Positions 12,185 to 19,742 of a stretch of DNA of 20,636 nucleotides are shown here, one piece after another. This DNA is from a virus: positions 1-20,636 of IMG/VR virus record IMGVR_UViG_3300043419_000378; one strand, written 5' to 3'. The notes beneath the pieces were generated by a model. The model was not told the origin of the DNA and did not search any database. It saw only the letters and a list, made by a program, of their open reading frames with translations. Made by a program: the position numbers and the translations under genes. Position 1 is the stretch's first letter, and every line of letters starts with the position of its first letter.

Positions 12185-13032
12185 TGTTTGGCATATCCGC
12201 CTACGCCCAGTCCCCCTATGCTAGTCTTGGGGGGTCTTCTTTTGTGGTGTTTATCACAGAGGGCGTAGTCGCGTCTGATGCCGTCTCTTCACAGGCGGCA
12301 CTCTTTTCTTCCATCTCAGAGTTGGCTACTGGCAACGACTTGGTTTACCCCGGTGCAGCCTTTGTCAGCCAAATCTTGGAAAGTATTTCTGGCTTCGATA
12401 CCGTCTCGGCGCGGGCCACGTTCCCCACGGCTATCAGCGAAACAGCTACCGGTGCCGACAGCGTTGCCACCGCACAGAACTTTGCTACCCAAATTTCAGA
12501 AACATCCACAGCCTACGACTTTGTGTACGGCGGCGTGAATTTCACAGCTCAAGTTTCCGAGCTGGCCACAGGTTCAGACCTGTACACCCCTGCCAGTGCG
12601 TACTTCATTACGGTGTCAGAAACGGCCAATGCTGCTGACTTCGTGTACCCCACTGTTGCGTTCATCGGGCAGATCTCCGAGTCGGCCACAGGCACAGATA
12701 CCGTAGTAACCACCGTCAACTTCGCCGCTTCCATAAATGAAGCTGCCCAAGCCCTTGATGTGCTCATTGCCCAAGCTGCCTTCTTGGCGTCTGTGTCTGA
12801 ATCAGGCATCGGCGCCGACACCATCCTCGGGGCGTTCCTGTGGAACATTATTAATGACAGCCAGACTGCAAACTGGCAAAATATCGACGACTCCCAAACG
12901 CAGGCATGGCAGACCGCAAACACGGCACAGGCAGGCACATGGGCACCGATTAACGACGCGCAGACCCCCGGTTGGCAAGACATCAACGACACCCAGACAC
13001 CGAGCTGGAATGTCATCAAGACACAAACTTAA
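12184..13032 (+). CDS. Repeat protein, 20- and 11-residue periods
   Basis: This 282-residue protein is built almost wholly of repeats. After a short start (MFGISAYAQSPYASLGG) come about ten units of 19-21 residues with consensus F-x(3)-[IV]-[ST]-E-x-A-[TS]-G-x-D-x-V. The units at residues 79-98 and 159-178 are typical. From about residue 220 the pattern changes to six units of 11 residues with consensus W-x(2)-I-[ND]-D-x-Q-T-x(2), for example NWQNIDDSQTQ and GWQDINDTQTP. Regular repeats with aromatic or hydrophobic anchors suit an elongated beta-solenoid or a fibrous, trimeric tail appendage. No enzyme motif is visible. It lies between fibre accessories and another fibre gene, so a fibre or host-contact role is likely but unproven. 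Confidence 0.87.
   Translation: MFGISAYAQSPYASLGGSSFVVFITEGVVASDAVSSQAALFSSISELATGNDLVYPGAAFVSQILESISGFDTVSARATFPTAISETATGADSVATAQNFATQISETSTAYDFVYGGVNFTAQVSELATGSDLYTPASAYFITVSETANAADFVYPTVAFIGQISESATGTDTVVTTVNFAASINEAAQALDVLIAQAAFLASVSESGIGADTILGAFLWNIINDSQTANWQNIDDSQTQAWQTANTAQAGTWAPINDAQTPGWQDINDTQTPSWNVIKTQT
12256..12840 (+). repeat. Ten ~60-base coding repeats
   Basis: The coding sequence repeats with a period of 57-63 bases, each unit encoding F...[IV][ST]ExATGxDxV and variants. The protein consensus is clear while DNA is diverged, so selection holds the repeat. The units align without gaps apart from one-residue length changes. Confidence 0.75.
12835..13029 (+). repeat. Six 33-base coding repeats
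   Basis: Six consecutive units of 11 codons, five of them clear, encode xWxxI(N/D)DxQTx, the last being cut short at the stop. GACxxCCAGACxC-like DNA segments recur around the D-x-Q-T codons (for example near 12857, 12957 and 12990), so part of the similarity is visible in the DNA. Confidence 0.75.
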
Positions 13033-13041
13033 GGACTCAAC

Positions 13042-14289
13042 ATGCCTAGTTCCTATAACAACGCCCTACGCTTAGAAATGATCGGCACCGGTGAACAAGC
13101 CGGTATCTGGGGCGAGACGACCAACAACAACCTTGGTACTCTGCTGGTAGACGCAGTGGCGGGCTACACCTCAGTTTCGATCACAAGCTCAAGCCAAGCG
13201 CTGACGGCTATTGATGGTTTGGAAGATCAGTCACGCAACGCCATGATTGCGTTGACCACAGTGACTTCTGCTAACTTCTCGGTGTTCATCCCCGCGTCGT
13301 CCAAGACCTATATTTTCTACAACGCGTCTTCTTATGTGGCGACGATCTACAACTCGACTGTCACTGGAAACACAACCGCTGCCGGTACCGGCGTAGCCAT
13401 CCCTGCGGGCAAAACCATGGCAGTGTGGAGCGAAGGCACAAACGTCGCCCAGCAAAACACCCACCTGAATTCACCATCATTTACAACCCCTGCCTTGGGT
13501 ACACCTGCATCGGGTGTGTTGACCAACGCAACAGGGTTGCCCATCTCTACTGGCGTGTCCGGTCTTGGTACCGGCGTGGCTACTGCTTTGGCTGTGAACG
13601 TTGGGTCTGCTGGGGCCCCAGTTGTGAACGGTGGTGCTCTGGGTACGCCAGCTTCTGGCACGTTAACAAACGCTACCGGCCTACCAATTGATGGTGGTAC
13701 TACTGGAACTTTGCCTGTTCTTCGTGGTGGCACAGGCGTAACGGCTTCTACTGGCTCAGGCAGCAACGTGCTGTCCAACAGCCCCACATTGGTTACACCT
13801 GCTTTGGGCACACCATCGTCAGGCAACTTGGCCAACTGCACATTCCCAACCCTGAACCAGAACACAACAGGTAACGCTGCTACAGCTACCGCACCGGCAT
13901 CTGGCGGCTCGTTCATCACGTCGAGCAACATCGGCAGTCAGTCTGTCAACTTCGCTAATAGTGCAAGCTCGGCCACAACAGCCACCACCGCCTCATCTGC
14001 CAACGCAGTTGTCTTGTCAAATACAAGCAACGTAAACCTTGTTGATTTTGCAGTAGGCACTAGCGTGACAATCTACTGTGGGCAAGGTTCTTCCGGTTTT
14101 GCTGCTAGATCGGATAGAAACGCGCCTCCTTCAACCGGGTACATCGTTATTGCTGGTAACGACACCTTTAACCTTGGCGGCTCTGGCTCTACTGCGTTGA
14201 CCGGAACGTGGAGAGCAAGGGGTTATTGGGCTCCCTATTACAGCCCAACCGCCTTTGAGGTATATCAAATTTTTACCCGTACAGCTTAA
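13042..14289 (+). CDS. Tail fibre with LGTPxSG repeats
   Basis: This 415-residue fibre has an N-terminal attachment module I recognise from many aquatic phages: [20 protein letters not shown] (residues 2-21) and then [13 protein letters not shown], with a beta domain to about residue 130. A flexible region with three copies of a repeat around LGTPxSGxLxNxTGLP follows (residues about 144-168, 198-216 and 247-268). After a Ser/Ala/Thr-rich region comes a beta-rich C-terminal head (from about residue 330) ending [12 protein letters not shown]. That head is the likely receptor-binding tip. No S74 domain is present, so it differs from the two upstream fibres. AAGGA-type signals precede it. Confidence 0.88.
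   Translation: MPSSYNNALRLEMIGTGEQAGIWGETTNNNLGTLLVDAVAGYTSVSITSSSQALTAIDGLEDQSRNAMIALTTVTSANFSVFIPASSKTYIFYNASSYVATIYNSTVTGNTTAAGTGVAIPAGKTMAVWSEGTNVAQQNTHLNSPSFTTPALGTPASGVLTNATGLPISTGVSGLGTGVATALAVNVGSAGAPVVNGGALGTPASGTLTNATGLPIDGGTTGTLPVLRGGTGVTASTGSGSNVLSNSPTLVTPALGTPSSGNLANCTFPTLNQNTTGNAATATAPASGGSFITSSNIGSQSVNFANSASSATTATTASSANAVVLSNTSNVNLVDFAVGTSVTIYCGQGSSGFAARSDRNAPPSTGYIVIAGNDTFNLGGSGSTALTGTWRARGYWAPYYSPTAFEVYQIFTRTA
13471..13845 (+). repeat. Three LGTPxSG fibre repeats
   Basis: Units at 13471-13545, 13633-13689 and 13780-13845 encode closely related stretches: [37 protein letters not shown] and [17 protein letters not shown]. This module is known from many phage fibres and is a common point of recombination between them. 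Confidence 0.8.
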
Positions 14290-14298
14290 GGAACAATT

Positions 14299-14745
14299 AT
14301 GTCAAGAACATTTGGGCAAACAACCCTTGGCGGTATTCGCGAAGTGCGTACGCATGGCGGCGACACTGCAACATATTTTTGTAAACTGACAATGGTTTTT
14401 GATGGTGAGGCACCAGAAGAAATTAAGTATGTTGCACGTGCCACCGACACCGCTGAAACAGGTCAATGGGTTTACCAACAGATCGTAGCTGGTAACTTTG
14501 CGGGTGAAATCATCGACATGCCTGAAGGTGTAGACGCGCATACTGGTCTACCTCCGCCAGACACTTCTGTGGAAGATACTCGTATTGAGCGAGATAAACG
14601 CCTAGCCGCAACTGACTGGACCCAGCACGCCGACATCCCACAAGCTACAAAAGACAAGTGGGCACCGTACCGTCAGGCACTGCGCGATGTGCCGCAGCAG
14701 GCTGGTTTCCCAGAAACCATTGATTGGCCAACACCACCTCAATAA
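14299..14745 (+). CDS. Tail-fibre assembly / tail assembly chaperone-like protein
   Basis: This encodes 148 residues. The C-terminal part (about residues 92-147) has the pattern ERDKRLAATDWTQHADIP, then WAPYRQALRDVPQQAGFPE and a final WPTPPQ. This is the Phage_tail_APC-type ending found in proteins that lie just after fibre genes and help fold or attach fibres. The N-terminal half carries strands with LGGIREVRTHGGDT and IKYVARATDTAETGQW. It directly follows the fibre at 13042, as a fibre-assembly partner commonly does. Assembly chaperone versus minor structural protein cannot be decided from sequence alone. AAGGA precedes the ATG. Confidence 0.82.
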   Translation: MSRTFGQTTLGGIREVRTHGGDTATYFCKLTMVFDGEAPEEIKYVARATDTAETGQWVYQQIVAGNFAGEIIDMPEGVDAHTGLPPPDTSVEDTRIERDKRLAATDWTQHADIPQATKDKWAPYRQALRDVPQQAGFPETIDWPTPPQ

Positions 14746-14748
14746 GAT

Positions 14749-15480
14749 GTGGACCCCTTCAGCCTACTCATGGCGGCACAGGCGACCGTTGCGGCGATAC
14801 GCAGCGGGTGTGAGATGTTGTCTCAAGGTAAGGCTGAAATTACAAAGACGAAAGCGGCAATTGAAAAGGCTGTCGGGGACGGGAAGGCTATATATGCCGA
14901 AATCGTCGGTCTTTGGAGCTGGATTTCCAGCTTATTCGGTGGTTCAAAGAAAAGCAACGCGCCTGCGCCTACGGTCCAAACAAGTATTGCGAAACCTTCC
15001 AGCCGAGCCGTTAACTACAAACCAAAACCCGTTGAGCAACTGAGTTACGAGGAGTACCAGACCCAAGCCATCCACCAGATTTGCGAACAGCTCAAGACCT
15101 TCTTCGAGATACGCAGGCAGTTGCAAGAATACTGTCACGAGCTTGAAGAAGAATCGAAAACCACAACCGACATTGAAGGTGCCGCGCTAGACAGGATACA
15201 GATTGAAATGCAGCTTGAACAGATGACAGTTCAGATTCGCGAGACCATGATCTACACGCCCAAAGACATCGGGTTGCAGTCGATCTACACACGGTTCTTG
15301 AAGATGTACGACCAGATTCTGGAAGAGCGTGAGTTCGACAGAGCGTTGAAGCGCAAACAAGAGATTGATGCAAGATGGCAACGCGAGTACCAACAACAAA
15401 TCAGGGCAGCCAAGCTGGGGTACGCGGTCGTGGTGCTGGTGCTGGGGGTATGGATGACGGCACTGTTTTCCGCTCTATGA
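14749..15480 (+). CDS. Coiled-coil protein with C-terminal TM helix
   Basis: This 243-residue protein is read from a GTG at 14749, three bases after the previous stop. The ATG at 14747 is in another frame and gives an unlike sequence. An amphipathic start (DPFSLLMAAQATVAAIRSG) and a Trp/Phe-rich segment LWSWISSLFGG (about residues 54-64) precede a long charged helical region (about 95-215) rich in Glu, Gln and Arg. The chain ends in a hydrophobic helix, YAVVVLVLGVWMTALFSAL, at residues 225-243. A tail-anchored membrane protein with a cytoplasmic coiled coil is suggested. It opens the lysis region and ends with an ATGA overlap. It could regulate or assist lysis; no family was recognised. Confidence 0.8.
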   Translation: MDPFSLLMAAQATVAAIRSGCEMLSQGKAEITKTKAAIEKAVGDGKAIYAEIVGLWSWISSLFGGSKKSNAPAPTVQTSIAKPSSRAVNYKPKPVEQLSYEEYQTQAIHQICEQLKTFFEIRRQLQEYCHELEEESKTTTDIEGAALDRIQIEMQLEQMTVQIRETMIYTPKDIGLQSIYTRFLKMYDQILEEREFDRALKRKQEIDARWQREYQQQIRAAKLGYAVVVLVLGVWMTALFSAL

Positions 15481-15662
15481 AGGAGTTCTACTGGTGGGTA
15501 CTGATCGTCACATGTTTGATTGCGCTGTTGGGGTTTTCTATCGCGTCAGCGTTGTTCTCGTACCAACAAGTGCGCAAAGCCGAAGCCATACTTCAGCGTG
15601 CCGAGCAGCTTGAGAAGAAGCAGAAGCCAAAACTTGAACCTAAACCTGAGAAGGAAGAATAA
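15477..15662 (+). CDS. Small single-pass membrane protein
   Basis: This encodes 61 residues from the ATG at 15477, which overlaps the preceding stop as ATGA. The same frame also offers ATGs at 15450 and 15375, but both lie deep in the previous gene and add a sequence that looks like its shadow. A TM helix at residues 5-27 (YWWVLIVTCLIALLGFSIAS) is followed by a charged helix and a Lys/Pro/Glu tail ending KLEPKPEKEE. It has no lipobox. The stop directly meets the holin candidate. An inner-membrane accessory of lysis, for example an antiholin or an inner-membrane spanin, is possible; nothing in the sequence decides this. Confidence 0.72.
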   Translation: MKEFYWWVLIVTCLIALLGFSIASALFSYQQVRKAEAILQRAEQLEKKQKPKLEPKPEKEE

Positions 15663-16151
15663 ATGTTACCAATCGTTGCAGGCATCGTAGCCAACCTCAT
15701 CAACAACGGGATGCACAAGGTCGCTGACCAAGTCATTGAAAAAGGCGTGGACGCCGTTCAGCAAAAGCTGGGCATCGAGCTGAAACCAGAAGGCGAAGCC
15801 ACACCCGAGTACAACGCCAAGCTGCAAGAAGAAGCCAACCGCCACAGCGAGTTCATGGCTGCTCTGGACGAGAAATCCACTCAGCGTGCGACCGACATGT
15901 ATATGAACGACGACAGCACAAAACGCTTCACGCAAGCCTACGCTTGGTTTTTGTCGGTGGTGTCTTTCTTGTATTTCTTCATGGTGTCGTTCATGCCCAT
16001 CGAGAACCGCAACCGTGACTTCATCAACATCATCTTGGGTTTCTTAATCGGCACTGCGGTGAACAGCTTGATTCGCTTCTTCTACGGCAGCAGCAACAAG
16101 TCGCAAGAGGATGTGGACAAGAAACAAAAAGAAATGGGCGGTGACAAATGA
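15663..16151 (+). CDS. Holin candidate, two TM helices
   Basis: This encodes 162 residues. A helical soluble N-terminal part (residues 1-90) is followed by two TM helices at about 93-111 (YAWFLSVVSFLYFFMVSFM) and 120-140 (FINIILGFLIGTAVNSLIRF), and then a charged end. The two-helix hairpin and its place directly before a muralytic enzyme fit the gene-transfer-agent type 3TM holin family, in which a weaker N-terminal hydrophobic stretch (here LPIVAGIVANLI) counts as the third. Its expected job is to open the inner membrane and release the endolysin. It begins directly after the previous stop and ends in an ATGA overlap with the endolysin gene. Confidence 0.8.
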   Translation: MLPIVAGIVANLINNGMHKVADQVIEKGVDAVQQKLGIELKPEGEATPEYNAKLQEEANRHSEFMAALDEKSTQRATDMYMNDDSTKRFTQAYAWFLSVVSFLYFFMVSFMPIENRNRDFINIILGFLIGTAVNSLIRFFYGSSNKSQEDVDKKQKEMGGDK

Positions 16152-16804
16152 CACCAGACATTGCTGACCTGCAAGCTGCCAAGATCAAGAACGCCGAGAA
16201 GTGGCTTGATGCGGTGGTGGCCACCTGCCAAGAGTTTGAGATCAACACACCACAGCGCGTTGCTGGGTTCCTATCGCAGACTAGCCACGAGTCTGGTGGG
16301 TACACCATGTTGAGCGAGAACCTCAACTACCGCGCCGCTACGCTTGCTGCGTGCTGGCCCAACCGCTTCGCTGTGCTTGGCCCCGACAAGAAACCTATCA
16401 AAGAGAATGGCAAGTTAGTGCCTACTGCTGTGGCAAACAGCATAGCGGGTAAGCCGGAACTCATCGCCAACTTGGTTTACAGCTCACGTATGGGCAACGG
16501 TCCCGCCGAATCTGGTGAAGGGTGGCTGTACCGCGGCAGGGGTCTGAAACAGTTGACCGGGAAATTCAATTATGAAAAATGCGGGCAAGCTCTGGGCATT
16601 GATCTTGTTGGTAATCCTGATTTGCTTCTTGAGCCTATGGCTGCTGCTCGCTCGGCTGGCTGGTTCTGGAAAGCAAACAACTTGTCTGCATTCGCCGACA
16701 TCGACGACATTAAAGGCATGACGAAGAAGATCAACGGCGGTTTGATTGGGTACGAGCAACGCCAAGCGTTGTACGATGCGTGCTATGGACAGTGCCGCGC
16801 CTAA
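16148..16804 (+). CDS. GH19 endolysin (chitinase-like muramidase)
   Basis: This 218-residue protein is a glycoside hydrolase family 19 enzyme that should cut the glycan strands of peptidoglycan during lysis. The motif SQTSHESGGYTMLSENLNY (residues 43-61) holds the two catalytic acids Glu48 and Glu57. Further family marks are the ESGEGWLYRGRGLKQLTGK stretch (about residues 121-139), the NPDLLLEPMAAARSAGWFW helix, and the INGG turn near the end. There is no signal peptide, so export depends on the holin. Length is typical for a one-domain phage enzyme without a separate cell-wall-binding domain. It overlaps the holin candidate by four bases. Confidence 0.93.
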   Translation: MTPDIADLQAAKIKNAEKWLDAVVATCQEFEINTPQRVAGFLSQTSHESGGYTMLSENLNYRAATLAACWPNRFAVLGPDKKPIKENGKLVPTAVANSIAGKPELIANLVYSSRMGNGPAESGEGWLYRGRGLKQLTGKFNYEKCGQALGIDLVGNPDLLLEPMAAARSAGWFWKANNLSAFADIDDIKGMTKKINGGLIGYEQRQALYDACYGQCRA

Positions 16805-16820
16805 GTAGGAAAATACAGCC

Positions 16821-19055
16821 ATGCCGTTACAAAAACTTCAATTCCGCCCCGGTGTCAACCGCGAAGGCACAACTCTAGCCAACGAAGGTGGCTGGTTTGA
16901 GTGCGACAAAATTCGCTTTCGTTCGGGCTTTCCCGAGAAGTTAGGCGGCTGGATTCTTGATACCGGCACGTACTACCCGACTGCTCCCATAGGCACGCTT
17001 GTGGCGAGTGGCACAGAAACATCCGCAGTTCCCCCAGCCGGTGCGTATTGGGGCGTATGTCGTTCGATGTGGAATTGGTATTCGCTGGCTGGTAACAATT
17101 ATCTGGGTATGGGTACGAACCTGAAGTTCTACATCCAAAACGGCCCCAACGGTTACTTCTACGACATCACACCTATTCGTGACACAAACACAACTTCGGC
17201 TGGCACTGCGTTTTCGACGGTCAATGCTTCTACTACGGTAACTGTTAATGACCCCGGACACGGCGCACAGACGGGCGACTTTGTGATGATCTCTGGCGTG
17301 AGCGGCGCGGTCAATGGTATCCCCGACACAGCCCTGAACCGTGAGTTCCAGATCACATATCTGAACGGCAACCAATACAACATCACCGTTGGTTCTCCAG
17401 CTACATCTACTAACACTGCGGGCACTGCCACTCTGACCTATCAAATCACATCAGGTTCGGCTACATACACTGTGGCTACTGGTTGGGGCGCGGGTAACTG
17501 GGGCGGTACTACATCAGGTTCTGTCACGACCACATTGAACGGCTCGATCAACTCAAGTGCCACCTCCATCACATTGACATCCGCAGCATCCTTTACTGCG
17601 TCTGGCACGATTGTTATTGATACCGAGTCCATCACATACTCCGGCAAATCAACAAACACATTGACTGGCTGCGTGCGCGGGGCAAACGGTACAAGAGCTG
17701 CTGCTCACACTTCCGGCGCTACTGTTACTCAAGTCGCTTCTTCTTGGACTGGATGGGGTCAGGCCGCTGCAAGTGGTGTTGGTATTCAACTACGTATCTG
17801 GAGTCAATCAAATTACGGCGAGGATTTGATTTTCAACCCACGTGGTGGCGCGTTGTATTACTGGTCGGTAAACGCTAACCCCAACATATTTGATCGTGGT
17901 GTGGTTATGCAAGCGGGCACAACTGTTAATGGCGCGGTCATGGATAGCACAACGCCGTCAGTTGCCAACTTAGTCATGGTGTCTGACTCATCGCGTTTTG
18001 TGATTTGTTTCGGCACCAATGACCCGTCGGGCGCTTTGTTTTCAGCAACCCAAGACCCACTGCTTATTCGTTGGTCACAGCAAGAAGAGTTCTACACATG
18101 GACGCCTTCACCAACAAACCAAGCAGGTGACTACCGCCTGAGCCGTGGTTCTGAGATCGTGGCTGCACAGCAAACCCGTCAAGAAATTTTGGTGTGGACT
18201 GACGCCGCCTTGTACTCTATGCAGTACTTGGGCCCCCCATATGTTTGGGGCTTCCAGATCATGGGTGACAACTTGTCTATCGCTGGTCCGAACGTGGTGT
18301 CTGTGGCAAACAACGTGACCTACTGGATGGGTACCGACAAGTTCTATATGTACTCAGGTCGTGTGGAAACATTGCCATGCACCTTGCGTCAGTATGTCTT
18401 CCAAGACATCAACATGCAGCAGTCGTATCAGTTTTTCTCTAGCACCAACGAAGGCTACAACGAGATTTGGTGGTTCTACTGCTCGGCCAACAGCAACACA
18501 ATCGACAAGTATGTGGTGTTTAACCATCTTGAACGCACTTGGTATTACGGCACGATGGCACGCACTGCTTGGCTTGATAGCCCACTGCGTGAAGTGCCTA
18601 TGGCTGCTGGCTATAACGGCCAGTTGATTTATCACGAGACAGGTAACGACGACGGAACTATTATCGACCCCGATACAGGTAACCCCGCGCCGATTGAAGC
18701 TTACTGCCAATCCTCTGACTTTGATATCGGTGACGGACACAACTTCGGTATCGTGTGGCGCATTATTCCTGATGTGACCTTTGACGGGTCAGATACTGCA
18801 TCGCCTTCGCTGGACTTCACTGTGCGCCCACGCCAAAACCCCGGCACGGCATACGGCACATCTGATAGCCCTACCATCACGAGCGGCAATAACTACTCAG
18901 GCCAACGCACATACAACGTGCAGCAGTTCACCGAGTATGCCTACGTGCGTATCCGTGGTCGTCAGATGGCGTTCAAAATTAGCTCCAACGACCTTGGTGT
19001 TGCTTGGCAACTCGGCACGCCGCGTATTGATGTGCGCCCAGACGGACGACGCTAA
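16821..19055 (+). CDS. Large nozzle-like tail protein
   Basis: This 744-residue protein is probably the tubular or nozzle component of a short tail, analogous to T7 gp12. Its start, LQKLQFRPGVNREGTTLANE followed by GGWFECDKIRFRSGFPEKLG (residues 4-43), is a signature I remember from podoviruses of marine and freshwater bacteria. Long beta-rich blades follow, with conserved segments such as YRLSRGSEIVAAQQTRQEIL and WMGTDKFYMYSGRVETLPC. Two extra modules interrupt the fold. Residues about 133-209 (VTVNDPGHGAQTGDFVMISG) look like a small beta domain, and 235-305 (SATSITLTSAASF, CVRGANGTRAAAHTSG) match the insertion in the adaptor-like gene at 3646. AGGAAA precedes the ATG. The role is inferred from family resemblance and context. 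Confidence 0.83.
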   Translation: MPLQKLQFRPGVNREGTTLANEGGWFECDKIRFRSGFPEKLGGWILDTGTYYPTAPIGTLVASGTETSAVPPAGAYWGVCRSMWNWYSLAGNNYLGMGTNLKFYIQNGPNGYFYDITPIRDTNTTSAGTAFSTVNASTTVTVNDPGHGAQTGDFVMISGVSGAVNGIPDTALNREFQITYLNGNQYNITVGSPATSTNTAGTATLTYQITSGSATYTVATGWGAGNWGGTTSGSVTTTLNGSINSSATSITLTSAASFTASGTIVIDTESITYSGKSTNTLTGCVRGANGTRAAAHTSGATVTQVASSWTGWGQAAASGVGIQLRIWSQSNYGEDLIFNPRGGALYYWSVNANPNIFDRGVVMQAGTTVNGAVMDSTTPSVANLVMVSDSSRFVICFGTNDPSGALFSATQDPLLIRWSQQEEFYTWTPSPTNQAGDYRLSRGSEIVAAQQTRQEILVWTDAALYSMQYLGPPYVWGFQIMGDNLSIAGPNVVSVANNVTYWMGTDKFYMYSGRVETLPCTLRQYVFQDINMQQSYQFFSSTNEGYNEIWWFYCSANSNTIDKYVVFNHLERTWYYGTMARTAWLDSPLREVPMAAGYNGQLIYHETGNDDGTIIDPDTGNPAPIEAYCQSSDFDIGDGHNFGIVWRIIPDVTFDGSDTASPSLDFTVRPRQNPGTAYGTSDSPTITSGNNYSGQRTYNVQQFTEYAYVRIRGRQMAFKISSNDLGVAWQLGTPRIDVRPDGRR

Positions 19056-19708
19056 TGGCAACGAACCAACGCAATCAGCTACAAACAGTTGCCCCGCCGC
19101 GGCTACCTGCGGCACCGGTGGAGTACAGCCAACGATATGGTGACGACCTCACCAACGTGCTTCGTTTGTTTTTTAACCAGCTCAGCAACGGGCTGGCATC
19201 GGTGCTTGCACCAGAAGGCGGTAAGTACATCAACAACGTGTACGCTGCTATCCAACGCACAACAGATAAAACGTTCACAGCAAACACTGCTACACAAATT
19301 ACGTTTGACCAAAACGACTATATCAACGGCGCAACCAACGACGGCACCGACGGCATAAGAGTAAACCAAGCGGGCATCTACAACTATCAATTCAGCGTGC
19401 AGTGGAGAAACACTGATTCCCAAGAACACGACGCTTGGATTTGGTTGCGTGTGAATAACGTTGATGTGCTTGGTACCGGCAGTCAGTTTTCAATTATTGC
19501 AAGGCACGGTTCTGTCGACGGTGCCGTTATTGCTGCGGCCAATTTCTTTGTAGAGTTGCAAGCTGGGGATACTGTCGAGATGTGGTCCGCGGTGAGTAAC
19601 ACTAGCGTCAGAATGGACGCCGCCCCTGCACAGACTTCACCCTTCCCCATGCCTGCCATTCCGTCAGTTGTGGCGACACTTTCGTTTGTATCTTCTATCT
19701 TGACATGA
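19055..19708 (+). CDS. C1q/TNF-like fibre protein
   Basis: This encodes 217 residues from a TAATG junction. The N-terminal 55 residues (PAAPVEYSQRYGDDLTNVLR, then LFFNQLSNGLASVLAPEGGK) form a conserved attachment segment I recall from aquatic phage proteins beside the nozzle gene. Residues about 70-217 look like a jelly-roll of the C1q/TNF type: ITFDQNDYINGATNDGTDGI, IYNYQFSVQWRNTDSQEHDAWI, and SNTSVRM near the end with GDTVEMW before it. Such domains often trimerise and bind receptors. A short tail-tip or side fibre is likely. The identification of the domain is by pattern and not certain. Thirty-four bases separate it from the next gene. Confidence 0.78.
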   Translation: MATNQRNQLQTVAPPRLPAAPVEYSQRYGDDLTNVLRLFFNQLSNGLASVLAPEGGKYINNVYAAIQRTTDKTFTANTATQITFDQNDYINGATNDGTDGIRVNQAGIYNYQFSVQWRNTDSQEHDAWIWLRVNNVDVLGTGSQFSIIARHGSVDGAVIAAANFFVELQAGDTVEMWSAVSNTSVRMDAAPAQTSPFPMPAIPSVVATLSFVSSILT

Positions 19709-19742
19709 TAGACTCTGTTAACCCCCAATTCGCGAGGCTTTA

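Noticed and set aside
12184-13032. CRISPR array or DNA-level tandem repeat
   Set aside because: Repeats are in frame, diverged in DNA and conserved only as protein, with no constant repeat and unique spacer structure.
13347-13931. Antisense frame of 194 codons in the LGTPxSG fibre
   Set aside because: Val/Pro-rich shadow of the repeats in the fibre gene.
15375-15480. Earlier starts (15375, 15450) for the small membrane protein
   Set aside because: The added residues lie wholly inside the preceding gene and read like its shadow. The ATGA junction at 15477 matches the style of the operon.
19700-19728. TTGACA at 19700 as a promoter for the last gene
   Set aside because: The sequence 17 bases downstream is CCCCAA, with no -10 likeness at any usual spacing, and the hexamer lies at the end of a coding region.
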